The notes below the pieces were generated by a model. It saw nothing but the letters and a program-made list of their open reading frames with translations, did no database searches and was not told where the DNA came from. From positions 33,399 through 97,398 of the forward strand of contig JAOXSC010000221.1 in assembly GCA_025800215.1 (NCBI GenBank): a stretch of 64,000 nt of DNA, given 5' to 3'. Source of the DNA: Marinibacterium sp. GTDB taxonomy: Bacteria > Pseudomonadota > Alphaproteobacteria > Rhodobacterales > Rhodobacteraceae. A program made the translations under genes and the position numbers. Below, piece by piece: positions 49,977 to 58,810 of the stretch (the first letter of the stretch is position 1; each line of letters opens with the position of its first letter).

Positions 49977-51514
49977 TTGCGCTGGCCCTGCACGATCCGG
50001 TCCAGGATCATGGCGCAGAACAGGATGGCAAACCCCGCAAGGATCCCCTGCCCCACATTGGCATATTGCAGCGCCTCAAGCACATCTTCGCCCAGACCCT
50101 TGGCCCCGATCAGGGACGCCACCACCACCATCGCCAGCGACAGCATGATGGTCTGGTTGATCCCCGCCCGGATCGACGGGCTGGCCAGCGGCAGATCCAC
50201 CCGCGTCAGCAGATACCATTTGTTGGCGCCAAAGCTGACGGCGGCCTCGCGCACGCTTTCGGGCACCCCGCGCAGGCCCAGTACCGTCAGCCGCACCACC
50301 GGCGTGCCGCCAAAGATCATCGTCGTGACCACCGCCGCCGGCTTGCCGGTGCCGAAAAACGCGATTACCGGGATCATGAAGACAAAGGCCGGCATCGTCT
50401 GCATGAAATCCATGATCGGCTGGATCACCGCATAAAAGCGCGGGCGCCGGGCCGCGAACATGCCCAGCGGGATGCCGATGACAATCGACAGACACGCCGC
50501 CGTCCCCAGCAGCGCCAGCGTCGTCATCGCCTTTTCCCAGAACCCCAGCAGGCCCATATAGGCCAGAAACGCGCCCGAATAGATCGCCATGCGCACCCCC
50601 GCCGTCAGCCAGGTCAGCAGGATGATCAGCGCCGCAATCACGATCCAGGGCGTGCCGACAAAGACCAGCTCGAGCGCATCCAGCACCAGCCGGATCCCAT
50701 AGGTGATCCCGTCAAACAAAGCCTCTCCGTTCAGCACCGCCCAGTTGAAGAACGCCTCGACCCCGTCGATGCTGATCAGCCGCAGCGCGGGATCGGTGGG
50801 AAAATCGCTGAGCAACGCAAAGCGGTCGGGAAAGCTGTAATGCACCATGGCCACCGAAATGATGGCCACCATGAACACCGCGCTGAACACGATCTGCGAC
50901 AGCGGCATGCCCGACCGGATCGACCGGTCCGACAGCCAGTCGGAAAACCGCGCCTCAAGCGCCCAGTTGGCCGTCACCGCCTGTGCCAGCTTGGCCACGA
51001 TCAGGATCACAAGCCCGCTCAGGGCGATGCTGGGGCCCTGGGCGGCCAGCGCTTCGGCTTCGGCGCGAAAGCCGTCGATGCTCGCCTCGAGCCCGTCCAC
51101 CGCGCGCTGGAACGCATCCACCCGGTCCGACCCGTTTTCGATGGCCGCCGCCAGCTGCTGGCGGCGCAGCTCCAGCGTGCCTTCGATCGACGCGATCCGC
51201 TCCATCGCGGCCGCGCCCAGATCCCCGAAGAGGCCCCGCGCGATCTGCACAAAGCCGATGGCTTCGATGATCAGAAATGACAGCGCCCACGACCACAGCC
51301 CCCGCGCGCCGAACCAGATCGGCCCGAACAGCCCCGCCATCAGGTTGAAGGTCGGCGTGAACCGCGCCGACGCCCCCACCCTGTCGAAATTGCGGATGTA
51401 GTAATCGGGGTGCGTGCGCACAAAGGCGCGGATATTGGCGCGCCTCTCTTCGGCATAGGCGCGGGCGGCGGCGCTTTCGGTGTCGTCTAGCGGATTGACA
51501 GTCTGGTCGGTCAT
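49973..51514 (-). CDS. proW: Glycine betaine/proline-type ABC transporter permease (ProW-like)
   Basis: 513 residues, longer than enteric ProW because of a 200-residue N-terminal part with its own hydrophobic segments and a Gln/Ala/Glu-rich helix (MERIASIEGTLELRRQQLAAAIE). The C-terminal permease has the EAA-type coupling loop VRLTVLGLRGVPESVREAAVSFGANKWYLLTRVDLPLASPSI and IGAKGLGEDVLEAL, both standard for the OpuA/ProU class. It builds the inner-membrane channel for quaternary amines. It overlaps the ATPase gene by 4 bp. Confidence 0.9.
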   Translation of the reverse strand: MTDQTVNPLDDTESAAARAYAEERRANIRAFVRTHPDYYIRNFDRVGASARFTPTFNLMAGLFGPIWFGARGLWSWALSFLIIEAIGFVQIARGLFGDLGAAAMERIASIEGTLELRRQQLAAAIENGSDRVDAFQRAVDGLEASIDGFRAEAEALAAQGPSIALSGLVILIVAKLAQAVTANWALEARFSDWLSDRSIRSGMPLSQIVFSAVFMVAIISVAMVHYSFPDRFALLSDFPTDPALRLISIDGVEAFFNWAVLNGEALFDGITYGIRLVLDALELVFVGTPWIVIAALIILLTWLTAGVRMAIYSGAFLAYMGLLGFWEKAMTTLALLGTAACLSIVIGIPLGMFAARRPRFYAVIQPIMDFMQTMPAFVFMIPVIAFFGTGKPAAVVTTMIFGGTPVVRLTVLGLRGVPESVREAAVSFGANKWYLLTRVDLPLASPSIRAGINQTIMLSLAMVVVASLIGAKGLGEDVLEALQYANVGQGILAGFAILFCAMILDRIVQGQRK

Positions 51515-52572
51515 GACACCTCGGTCCCTTCAATGACGGTGCGCAACAGGTCGGCACGGGTGATCACGCCCACATCCGTCCCGCCATCCTGCACCAGGAT
51601 CGGGCGGTCATCATCAATGGCCATGGTGATCAGGGTGCTGAGCGTTTCGGCCTCGTCCACCCGCAGCGTATCGGCCGGCAGCGCCCCCTGCCCTGCCACA
51701 TAGTCGGCAATCGGGCGCATCACCGCATGGGCATGCACCACCTTGAGCCGCGAAATCCCGGCGACAAAATCGGCCACGTAATCATCGGCAGGGTGCATCA
51801 CGATGTCTTCGGCGGTGCCGATCTGTACCATCCGACCGTCGCGCATGATGGCGATGCGGTCGCCGATGCGCACCGCTTCGTCCAGATCATGGGTGATGAA
51901 CACGGTGGTCTTTTTCAGGATCTTGGACAGGCGGATGAATTCATCCTGCAACTGCCGGCGGATCAGCGGATCCAGCGCCGAAAACGGCTCATCCATCAAC
52001 AGGACATCCGGGTTCGCCGCCAGCGCCCGCGCCAGCCCCACCCGCTGCTGCATGCCGCCCGACAGCTCATGGGCGAATTTCGATCCCCAGGCCCCCAGTT
52101 CGACAATATCCAGAATGGCGGCGGCCTGGCGCATGCGCTCGTTCTTGGCCACCTGCCGGATCTCAAGGGGCAGCGCCACATTGTCCAGAACCGACCGGTG
52201 CGGCATCAGCGCGAAATTCTGGAACACCATGCCGATCTTGCGGTTGCGAAAGGTCTGCAACGGCTTGGGCCCAAGCGCCATCACATCGGTGCCTTCGATT
52301 TCGATGCGGCCCGCCGTGGGTTCAAGCAGCCGGTTGAAATGGCGCACCAGCGTGGATTTGCCGCTGCCCGACAGGCCCATGATGCAAAAGATCTCGCCCC
52401 GGTTCACCGACAGGCTGACATCGGCCACCCCCACCACGGCGTTGAATTCGGCCAGAACCTCGGCCTTGGTCAGGCCCCGGTCATGGATCGCGCGCAGCGC
52501 ATCCTGGGGCCGGTCGCCAAAGATCTTCCAGACGTTCGATATTTCAATCACAGCATCCGCTGTCATGGTCAT
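51511..52572 (-). CDS. proV: Glycine betaine/proline-type ABC transporter ATP-binding protein (ProV-like)
   Basis: 353 residues. Walker A GLSGSGKSTLVRHFN, signature LSGGMQQRVGLARALA, Walker B VLLMDEPFSALDP and the switch His in VFITHDLDEA. The family-specific N-terminal FGDRPQDALRAIHDRGLTKAEVL, and C-terminal CBS-like segments (about 280-350), point to the ProV/OpuAA class, in which CBS domains sense ionic strength. It energises uptake of osmoprotectants or quaternary amines. Confidence 0.93.
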   Translation of the reverse strand: MTMTADAVIEISNVWKIFGDRPQDALRAIHDRGLTKAEVLAEFNAVVGVADVSLSVNRGEIFCIMGLSGSGKSTLVRHFNRLLEPTAGRIEIEGTDVMALGPKPLQTFRNRKIGMVFQNFALMPHRSVLDNVALPLEIRQVAKNERMRQAAAILDIVELGAWGSKFAHELSGGMQQRVGLARALAANPDVLLMDEPFSALDPLIRRQLQDEFIRLSKILKKTTVFITHDLDEAVRIGDRIAIMRDGRMVQIGTAEDIVMHPADDYVADFVAGISRLKVVHAHAVMRPIADYVAGQGALPADTLRVDEAETLSTLITMAIDDDRPILVQDGGTDVGVITRADLLRTVIEGTEVS

Positions 52573-52663
52573 GCTTTCCAGTATTCAGGCCAGATCGGGG
52601 AACGGGCACGCAGGCCGCGTCGGGCGGCCCCGGTCACGGGGGGCCGCCCGGCAATGCGGGCGA

Positions 52664-53623
52664 TCAGAGCCCCAGCATCGTGTCCACACGGTCGGAATTG
52701 GCCGCCACCCAATCCTTGGCCGCATCCGCCGGATCCTTGCCATTGGCGCTGATCTCGAAGGCCAGCGCGCTCACGTCATCCGCCGTCAGCGAGAAATTGG
52801 CGAAGAACTCGGCAATCGCGGGCGACCGGTCGACCAGCGAATTGGACCACGCGATCTGCACCTCTTTCAGCGCGTCCTTGGTGGCGACGCTGGATTTGTT
52901 GAACCAGTCGGGATCATCCGAAGGCTGCACCATCACGTATTTTTCGGGATCAAAGGTCGGCTCGGTCAGCATGTCCACGTCGAACATGAACCACACCGCG
53001 TGGGGCTTGTAGCAATAGAACGCATAGCCTTCGCCCTTGGCGATCGAATCCTTGATGCGCGCGGTCTTGACGCTTTCTTCGGCACGGATGGGTTCGATGA
53101 AATCCATCAGCCCATAGTCGCGCACCTTGACCTCGTTCACATTGGCCGATGCCCAGCCCGGAGCGCCGATCCACATCTCGCCCAGACCATTGCCATCGCT
53201 GTCCATCAGCGCCGCCACATCGGGGCGCCCCAGATCGGCAATGTCGGTGATGTTGTTGGCGGTGCCGAAATCGCGGGTCACGCAGAAGCCCTGATTGCCC
53301 TCATAGGGGTTCGACGACAGGGTGACGGTGCCGGCCTCGTCCACGTATTTCTTGGTAAAGCTTTCCTGATTGGGCAGCCAAACATCGGGATGCACGTCAA
53401 TGTCGCCCTTGCCCTGATCCATCGCCTGAAAGATCGTGGCGTTGTTGCCCGGCACATATTCCACCGTGCCGCCGATGCGCGATGTCACGACCTCGCCCAG
53501 GACATGGGCGATGGCCTGCGCCCCGGTCCAGGACGGCACACCGATCTTGACCTCTTCGGCGAAGGCGGGCGCGCAGATCGCCGCAAACAGGGCCGCGCTG
53601 ATACATGTCTTTGCTGGTTTCAT
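52664..53623 (-). CDS. proX: Glycine betaine-type ABC transporter substrate-binding protein (ProX-like)
   Basis: 319 residues from ATG 53623 with GGAGACC upstream. Signal peptide MKPAKTCISAALFAAICAPAFA, then EEVKIGVPSWTGAQAIAHVLGEVV. Trp residues in PSWTGA, VWLPNQE and GAPGWASAN suit an aromatic cage for quaternary ammonium ligands, as known for ProX/OpuAC. It is the first gene of the operon proX-proV-proW-hydrolase, divergent from the LysR gene 53943. Confidence 0.9.
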   Translation of the reverse strand: MKPAKTCISAALFAAICAPAFAEEVKIGVPSWTGAQAIAHVLGEVVTSRIGGTVEYVPGNNATIFQAMDQGKGDIDVHPDVWLPNQESFTKKYVDEAGTVTLSSNPYEGNQGFCVTRDFGTANNITDIADLGRPDVAALMDSDGNGLGEMWIGAPGWASANVNEVKVRDYGLMDFIEPIRAEESVKTARIKDSIAKGEGYAFYCYKPHAVWFMFDVDMLTEPTFDPEKYVMVQPSDDPDWFNKSSVATKDALKEVQIAWSNSLVDRSPAIAEFFANFSLTADDVSALAFEISANGKDPADAAKDWVAANSDRVDTMLGL

Positions 53624-53942
53624 TGGGATGGTCTCCTTGCTGGTCTTTGATGTTCGTTTTGGGGGCCGTGTGGCCGACCCCGAAGCCTCTGGTTGGTCCC
53701 CGGTTGCCAATCCGGCCGGTCCGGGCGCGCGATCAGATCAAGGCCACGCGGCGTGGCGGATCAGAAACGCGACAGCGACGCCGCCGAAGTGGTGTTCCCC
53801 GTGTCTTATTCGTGTCTTTGCCGTCTCTTCGTCATCTCTTCGTCGCGGCGTCAGGCAAAGCATGTCCAAGGTGCACGGATGAAAAACAGTGCTTTTTCCT
53901 TGGGCTGCTCATACATATACTTTGCCTAAAAAGGCACAGACC
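53624..53942. other. 319-bp divergent intergenic region, proX / LysR
   Basis: No protein-like frame is seen. The right third is AT-richer and contains TATACT (53914-53919) and a small dyad GCCT-AAAA-AGGC near 53925-53936 just before the LysR start, probably promoter and autoregulatory sequence. The left part holds the proX leader with TCTCC complementary to the ribosome-binding site. Confidence 0.4.
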
Positions 53943-54833
53943 ATGGATATGAGCTGGTTCGAGGACGTGCTTGTCCTGCTTGAAGAACGCAACATGACCC
54001 GCGCCGCCGCGCGCCGGAACATCACGCAGCCTGCGTTTTCACGGCGCATCCGCAGTTTCGAAGACTGGCTTGGCGTGCGCGTTCTGGACCGTCAGGCCAA
54101 CCGCATCGACATCAGCCCTGCACTGGCCCAGAACGAATCCGAGATCCGCGCGTTGATGTCCCGCCTGCGCGAGCTGCGCACAAAAATCGCGCAGTTCGAC
54201 CCCAAAGGATCGACCATCGCCGTCGCAGCGCAGCACGCGGCCATTCAGTCCACCTTTCCCGACATGTCGCTGCGCGCGCGAAGCGCCTTTCCCGGCCTGC
54301 GCTTTCGCCTGCGCGCGGCCAATCTGGGCGATTGCGTCGCCATGTTCGTGCGCGGCGACACCAGCCTGCTGCTCTGCTACGAAGCCAAAGGCACCCCAGC
54401 CATGCCCTTTGGCGCGGATGTGCAGCGCGGGGTCTGGGGTCAGGATGCGCTGATCCCTGTGGCGGGCGGCGCCCTGCGCGACACCCTGCGCGACGGTGCG
54501 GACATTCCCGACGACACCCCCGCCCTGACCTATCCCGACGCGAGCTTTTTCGGCACCCTTCTGGGCGCCCGCAAACGTCGGTTCGGCACATCCGGTCAAA
54601 GCACCAGCCCGATCTGCCAGACCGCCTTTTCCGGCGGCATCCGCGACATGGCCCTGCGCGGGCTTGGCGTGGGATGGGTCCCGCTCAGCATGGCGCGGGA
54701 CGACATCGAAAGCGGCGCGCTGATCTCGCTGGCCGACGCGCTTGGGCGCGAAACGCTCGACGTGGTGATCTATGGCGACCGCAAGATCCCCGCCGCGACC
54801 GAGCTTGTGGCGCTATGGTCGCGGCCGGATTGA
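53943..54833 (+). CDS. LysR-family transcriptional regulator
   Basis: 296 residues from ATG 53943. DMSWFEDVLVLLEERNMTRAAARRNITQPAFSRRIRSFEDWLGVRVLDRQANRIDISPAL is the winged helix. The effector domain follows, including LRAANLGDCVAMFVRGDTSLLLCYE. It is divergent from the proXVW operon and likely controls it. The gene converges with parB; between them lies AACAAT-N9-ATTGTT (54848-54868), a possible weak terminator. Confidence 0.88.
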   Translation: MDMSWFEDVLVLLEERNMTRAAARRNITQPAFSRRIRSFEDWLGVRVLDRQANRIDISPALAQNESEIRALMSRLRELRTKIAQFDPKGSTIAVAAQHAAIQSTFPDMSLRARSAFPGLRFRLRAANLGDCVAMFVRGDTSLLLCYEAKGTPAMPFGADVQRGVWGQDALIPVAGGALRDTLRDGADIPDDTPALTYPDASFFGTLLGARKRRFGTSGQSTSPICQTAFSGGIRDMALRGLGVGWVPLSMARDDIESGALISLADALGRETLDVVIYGDRKIPAATELVALWSRPD

Positions 54834-54898
54834 AGCATCAGGGCATCAACAATCGTTAACGCATTGTTATTGCTGTGTTTCATGCCCGTTTTGGCCTG

Positions 54899-55990
54899 TT
54901 ATTGCTGATCCAGAGCGGCAAAAAACGCCGCCACGGCGCGTTCCAGCGCCACCCGGTCCATGGCCGAGAAATCCGCGTCATGGCGCAGCTCCAACCGTCC
55001 CTGCGAGGCGCTGCATTTGGCCACCCCATCGGGCAGCGGCACCTGAAACGTGGTCTTGGCCTTGCGCGCCTTGGCCGGTTTGCGGCCCGCGGTCTTACCC
55101 GTGGGTAAGGTGTCGGCCGCCGCGTTGGCAAAGCCGCGCAGGATCTCGACCTCTTGCGCGCTGTCGCGGCCGGGTGCTGCGCGCAGCGCCTGCGTGACGT
55201 CGGCCACCAGCGACGGCTCGGCCTCGATCCGGCGTTTCAGGTCAACGCCCACATTGCGCGGGATCGCCTCGGGGTGTTCGAGCACCTTTTCCAGTTGAAC
55301 CAGCAATTCGGCAAAGGCTCGGATATAGCTGCGCTTCACATAGCTTGCCGATTTGAACAGCAGCGACACCGCTTCGGCGGCATCCGAACAGTCATTGGCC
55401 GGGTCATCGGCATAGCGCCGCGCCAGCGTCGCCATTTCGGAAAACGAGATATTCTTGCGGATCAGGTTTTCGTCCACCATCCGACGATAGGCGTCGATGG
55501 CAGGCGCGCCGCCCGGTTCGATGCCCGCCGGGATCGTGTCATAGTCGCCCCCTGCCCCGCTGTCGCGCAGCGCCTGAAACGCCAGCCAGCGGCGCATGCC
55601 CTGGATCAGTTCGAACTTGCCATCTTCGCGCAGCTCGACCCGGATCGGGTTCGACAGACCGATATCCTGAATCGACTGTTTGAGCTCTTCGAGCTCGTCA
55701 TCATCCTGCGGGCGACGGTCGCGGATCAGCTTGTCAGTGACCACGTCGTCCAGCGCGATGCGGTCAACGATCAGCCCTTCGCGCTTGAGCCGCACGAATT
55801 CGGCTGCCAGCCGATCGTTTTCATTGCGGATCTCGGCCTCGGCCGCCTTGCGATCGCGCAGCGCGTCGGCGTTTTCGGAAATGGCGGACGCCATCGGCCC
55901 GCGCCGCCCCGACAGCACCCGGTCGGGAACTTTGCCGACCGGCACGTCTTCGGGAATGTTGATGTCGAATACTCTGCGTTTGCGACTCAT
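54899..55990 (-). CDS. parB: ParB/RepB-type plasmid partition protein
   Basis: 363 residues. PVGKVPDRVLSGRRGPMASAISEN is the ParA-contacting N-terminal region of RepB-like proteins. Then DDELEELKQSIQDIGLSNPIRVELREDGKFELIQGMRRWLAFQAL is the ParB nuclease-like core with the conserved GxRR motif. MVDENLIRKNISFSEMATLARRYA begins the DNA-binding helices. It loads on parS sites and works with ParA to segregate the replicon. One of three TTACCCGTGGGTAA sites lies inside this gene at 55095. It overlaps the parA stop by 4 bp. Confidence 0.92.
   Translation of the reverse strand: MSRKRRVFDINIPEDVPVGKVPDRVLSGRRGPMASAISENADALRDRKAAEAEIRNENDRLAAEFVRLKREGLIVDRIALDDVVTDKLIRDRRPQDDDELEELKQSIQDIGLSNPIRVELREDGKFELIQGMRRWLAFQALRDSGAGGDYDTIPAGIEPGGAPAIDAYRRMVDENLIRKNISFSEMATLARRYADDPANDCSDAAEAVSLLFKSASYVKRSYIRAFAELLVQLEKVLEHPEAIPRNVGVDLKRRIEAEPSLVADVTQALRAAPGRDSAQEVEILRGFANAAADTLPTGKTAGRKPAKARKAKTTFQVPLPDGVAKCSASQGRLELRHDADFSAMDRVALERAVAAFFAALDQQ
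55095..55108. other. Candidate parS site 1 (TTACCCGTGGGTAA) within parB
   Basis: 14-bp near-perfect palindrome, identical to the copy at 56297 and one base from the copy at 57390. Arms TTACCC/GGGTAA are exact. Confidence 0.7.
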
Positions 55991-57294
55991 TGCTCAGCCT
56001 CCATTTTGGTCCAGGCGTCGACCAGCACCGCCCGGAATTCTTCATAGGCCTGATCAAATGTAGATCTGGCGCGGCGCCAGGTCTCTCTGGTCATATCCCG
56101 GTAATCCATTTCATAGACGGAATTGAGGAACCGCCCCGACTGTTCGACCGCGCGGGTCATTTCGATGGCGCTGTCGGCCACATGGCCATCGAACACCTTG
56201 CGGAACGCATCATACATGGCGCGGTGCAGATCATTGCCCGGCTCGAACCGGGTCAGCAGAAAGCGGATGTCATAAAACGCCTTGGGCAGCGCCATGTTAC
56301 CCGTGGGTAAGGTCGTGTCGAACCCATAAGCCAGATCTTCGAGCGCCTCGGACAGCTGGCCGATAAATGATGTGGTGGAATCGTATTCCCAGTATCCCGG
56401 GCCCGACGGGATATAGAGCACGTCTGCCGCAAACACCGCGTTCATCGACTGATAGCCGATGGCGGGCGGACAATCGAACAGGATGATATCATAGCTGTCA
56501 TCCGGGATCTGATCGAGATACCGCGACACCGCCGCAAAGAACGACCAGTCGGGGTTCAGGTGCCGATACTGGGCGGATGCAAATTCCACAAAGGCTGCAT
56601 TGGCGCAGGACGGGATCGCGTCGATGGTGGGCCAGGATGTGGGACGGATGAAATCGCCCACGCGCAGCGCATCAAGGCCAAGCCCGGTGATCGCGTCCGG
56701 CAGATGGCGTTGGGGCAGGGCGGCCCCGGTTTCCGCGCCCACGGGCCCGTCATTCATCCGTTCGGTTTCGCGGATCAGGTCGCGCGCCATGATGCCCCAG
56801 ACGGTGTGCTCTTCGGACACATCCGTCAGCCCCATGGAATGGCTCAGCGTGGCCTGCGGGTCGAAATCGACGATCAGCACCCGATAGCCATCCAGCGCAG
56901 CCGCATGGGCAAAGTGCAGGGCGACGGTGGATTTTCCGGCACCCCCCTTGAAGTTCGCAATGGCGCAGCGTATAGCCCGCTGCCCGGACGGTCGGTACGG
57001 CAGCAGCGACTTCTTGTTGATCTTCAGCCGCCGACGCAATTCGTTGATCTCGTCCAGCGAAAACCAGCGCTGCCGGCCATCGGGCTCGACCTCGCCCGCG
57101 GGCAGGGACGGGTCCGCCGCCAGCTTGCCGCGAAAGGTCGACTGGTTGACGCGAAAGATCAGCTCTGACACCTCCCACGAGGAAAAGCGGCGCAGCGTCT
57201 TTTCCATCTCGGGTGAAAAGGTCTGCTGCCGGATCCACCCCTGCAGCTTGAGCGAATTGCTCCGAAGGTTGCTCAGGTCTTCGTGCGTGTACAT
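55987..57294 (-). CDS. parA: ParA/RepA-type plasmid partition ATPase
   Basis: 435 residues. A 110-residue N-terminal DNA-binding part (STFRGKLAADPSLP, RQRWFSLDEINELRRRLK), typical of RepABC-type RepA and type Ia ParA proteins that autorepress, is followed by the deviant Walker A motif FKGGAGKSTVALHFA, VDFDPQATLSHSMG and IILFDCPPAIGYQS. It moves ParB-parS complexes and probably represses its own operon. No repC is present: replication is left to the separate initiator at 57793. The second parS candidate is inside the gene at 56297 and the third about 95 bp upstream of it. Confidence 0.93.
   Translation of the reverse strand: MYTHEDLSNLRSNSLKLQGWIRQQTFSPEMEKTLRRFSSWEVSELIFRVNQSTFRGKLAADPSLPAGEVEPDGRQRWFSLDEINELRRRLKINKKSLLPYRPSGQRAIRCAIANFKGGAGKSTVALHFAHAAALDGYRVLIVDFDPQATLSHSMGLTDVSEEHTVWGIMARDLIRETERMNDGPVGAETGAALPQRHLPDAITGLGLDALRVGDFIRPTSWPTIDAIPSCANAAFVEFASAQYRHLNPDWSFFAAVSRYLDQIPDDSYDIILFDCPPAIGYQSMNAVFAADVLYIPSGPGYWEYDSTTSFIGQLSEALEDLAYGFDTTLPTGNMALPKAFYDIRFLLTRFEPGNDLHRAMYDAFRKVFDGHVADSAIEMTRAVEQSGRFLNSVYEMDYRDMTRETWRRARSTFDQAYEEFRAVLVDAWTKMEAEQ
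56297..56310. other. Candidate parS site 2 (TTACCCGTGGGTAA) within parA
   Basis: Identical 14-mer to site 1; extended on the left by G to GTTACCCGTGGGTAA. Confidence 0.7.
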
Positions 57295-57388
57295 GCCTCA
57301 CTCCTTGAATTGGACGCTTTTCGCGCCGCTTTCTTCATTTACGCCGGATTTGCGTTTCATGCAAAGGGTAATATCATCTGTTTCATGA

Positions 57389-57404
57389 ATTACCCGCGGG
57401 TAAC
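57389..57404. other. Candidate parS site 3 (ATTACCCGCGGGTAAC) upstream of parA
   Basis: A 14-bp perfect palindrome TTACCCGCGGGTAA, which fits the alphaproteobacterial plasmid parS pattern GTT-N4-GC-N4-AAC except for A at the first position. It could also be the ParA autoregulatory operator. Confidence 0.7.
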
Positions 57405-57660
57405 ATCCTGTTGGAAACAGGGGGTTTTGCCAGGGTCGGGCAGGGCAGGGCGATTCGGGTCAACCCAGCCCCGGCGCGCTGCAAAACCGGCCCGTTTGCT
57501 CGGACCGCACCCCCGATTTAGGGGGACAGGCTGCCCCCACATACCAGCGTTAGGGGGACATCCGAGGCCTATAAGGGGACATACAGGGCGTCCCCCATCA
57601 CCATAGATTCACCAGTTTTCTTTTCTTTGATTGGGTTTGGGGACAGGCCCCGTCAAACCC
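57405..57660. other. Probable replication origin region with iteron-like repeats
   Basis: TTAGGGGGACA occurs at 57518-57528 and 57550-57560, with variants ATAAGGGGACA at 57571-57581 and TTTGGGGACAGG at 57636-57647, and an inverted TGGGGGAC at 57590-57597. An AT-rich run (57612-57633, CAGTTTTCTTTTCTTTGATTG) lies beside them. There is no coding frame between parA and the initiator, and such repeats are where plasmid initiators bind. Confidence 0.6.
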
Positions 57661-57675
57661 GACGCCCCCAAAGGC

Positions 57676-57705
57676 TTGACAGAATCGCCGCGCTGGACGT
57701 TAATT
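57676..57705 (+). promoter_or_regulatory. Putative promoter of the replication initiator
   Basis: TTGACA (57676-57681), 18 bp, TTAATT (57700-57705). It lies between the iterons and the initiator start. Confidence 0.55.
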
Positions 57706-57792
57706 GGGCCCAAGTTCGGAATAGCGTTCCAACGCAGAGCAAACCGGGCACCAAAGCGGGCACAGCCCGCATCAAGACGAGCGGTAATTCTC

Positions 57793-58506
57793 ATGCTGGC
57801 CAAGACAGCCGTCGGACGCAACGCGTCGACGATGAAATATGATATTCTGTCTGCGCTGAGCGCGCAGGCGCTGGCCGCCGACAAGCACCGCCAACGGCTG
57901 GCGCTGCGCCTCATGGTGCTGATCACCACCCGCTACAACTGGCGCAGCGATGAGCTGTCGATGGGGCGCGCCGAGATCGCGCGCCTGTGGTCGGTGGATG
58001 AACGCACGGTCAAACGCGAGCTCGCCAAGCTGCGCAGCATGGGATGGGTCGCGGTCAAACGCGCGGGCGTGCGGGGCAGGGTGACCGTCTACGAGATCGA
58101 CTTCAAACAGATCCTGATCGACACGCGTCCGGGCTGGGAGCGGATCGGCCCCGATTTCATCGAGCGCATCGACGCGCATCAGGGGATCACGCCGCCATTG
58201 ACGGACGACCCCAAAGTCGTCCCGCTGCCGCGCCCGGCGATCCCGCGCGGCGAAGGCGCCTCGGGCGATCTGTGGGATCAGGTGCTGGCCGCGCTCGGGG
58301 CTCGCGATCCGGCGACGGCGCAGGCCTGGTACGCGCAGCTGATCAGCGCGGGACTGGACGGCGACACCGCGGTTCTGCTGGCGCCATCCGGCTTTGTCGC
58401 TTCTTATGTGACGACCCATTTCAGCGCGCGTCTGCTCAGCACCTTCAACCGCTTTGATCGCGCGATTCGGGCGGTGCGGATCGACGTGGCCCAGGCCCCG
58501 GATTGA
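57793..58506 (+). CDS. DnaA-like plasmid replication initiator
   Basis: 237 residues from ATG 57793 (ATG 57832 is an alternative; ribosome-binding signal weak). The N-terminal half is a winged helix (LALRLMVLITTRYNWRSDELSMGRAEIARLWSVDERTVKRELAKLRSMGWVAVK). The C-terminal part, DLWDQVLAALGARDPATAQAWYAQLISAGLDGDTAVLLAPSGFVASYVTTHFSARLLSTF, resembles domain I of DnaA. This two-part make-up is that of the DnaA-like initiators known from Rhodobacteraceae plasmids, which occur beside parAB exactly as here. It would bind the upstream iterons and recruit helicase. Confidence 0.78.
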   Translation: MLAKTAVGRNASTMKYDILSALSAQALAADKHRQRLALRLMVLITTRYNWRSDELSMGRAEIARLWSVDERTVKRELAKLRSMGWVAVKRAGVRGRVTVYEIDFKQILIDTRPGWERIGPDFIERIDAHQGITPPLTDDPKVVPLPRPAIPRGEGASGDLWDQVLAALGARDPATAQAWYAQLISAGLDGDTAVLLAPSGFVASYVTTHFSARLLSTFNRFDRAIRAVRIDVAQAPD

Positions 58507-58552
58507 TCGGACGTATCGGTTGGCATATATTGCCAATGAAAGGAGGCCCAGC

Positions 58553-58810
58553 ATGGTCACGCGCAATGTGGTTCTGACAGACACGCAGGATGAGTTGGTT
58601 CAGGCGCTGGTCGCATCGGGCCGCTATCAGAACGTGAGCGAAGCCATGCGCGCCGGATTGCGCCTGCTTGAACAGCAAGAGGCCGCGCTGAGCGAGATCC
58701 GCGCCGGGCTGGCAGAAGGATTGCGTCAGGCTGAGACCGGCGATCTGGCCGACGGCAGCGGCGAAGACGCGGTGCGCCAGGCCTTTGCACGGGCGCGCAG
58801 GCCTGCATGA
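58553..58810 (+). CDS. parD: ParD-family antitoxin
   Basis: 85 residues from ATG 58553 with AGGAGG at a good distance. The N-terminal MVTRNVVLTDTQDELVQALVASGRYQNVSEAMRAGLRLLEQQE is the ribbon-helix-helix DNA-binding part of ParD/CopG antitoxins. The C-terminal acidic tail wraps the toxin. The stop overlaps the toxin start (ATGA). It probably represses the pair together with ParE. Confidence 0.92.
   Translation: MVTRNVVLTDTQDELVQALVASGRYQNVSEAMRAGLRLLEQQEAALSEIRAGLAEGLRQAETGDLADGSGEDAVRQAFARARRPA

Noticed and set aside
54899..58506. A classical repABC operon
   Set aside because: ParA and ParB are RepAB-like, but no RepC follows parB. The initiator is a different protein on the other strand with a DnaA-domain-I-like C-terminus.
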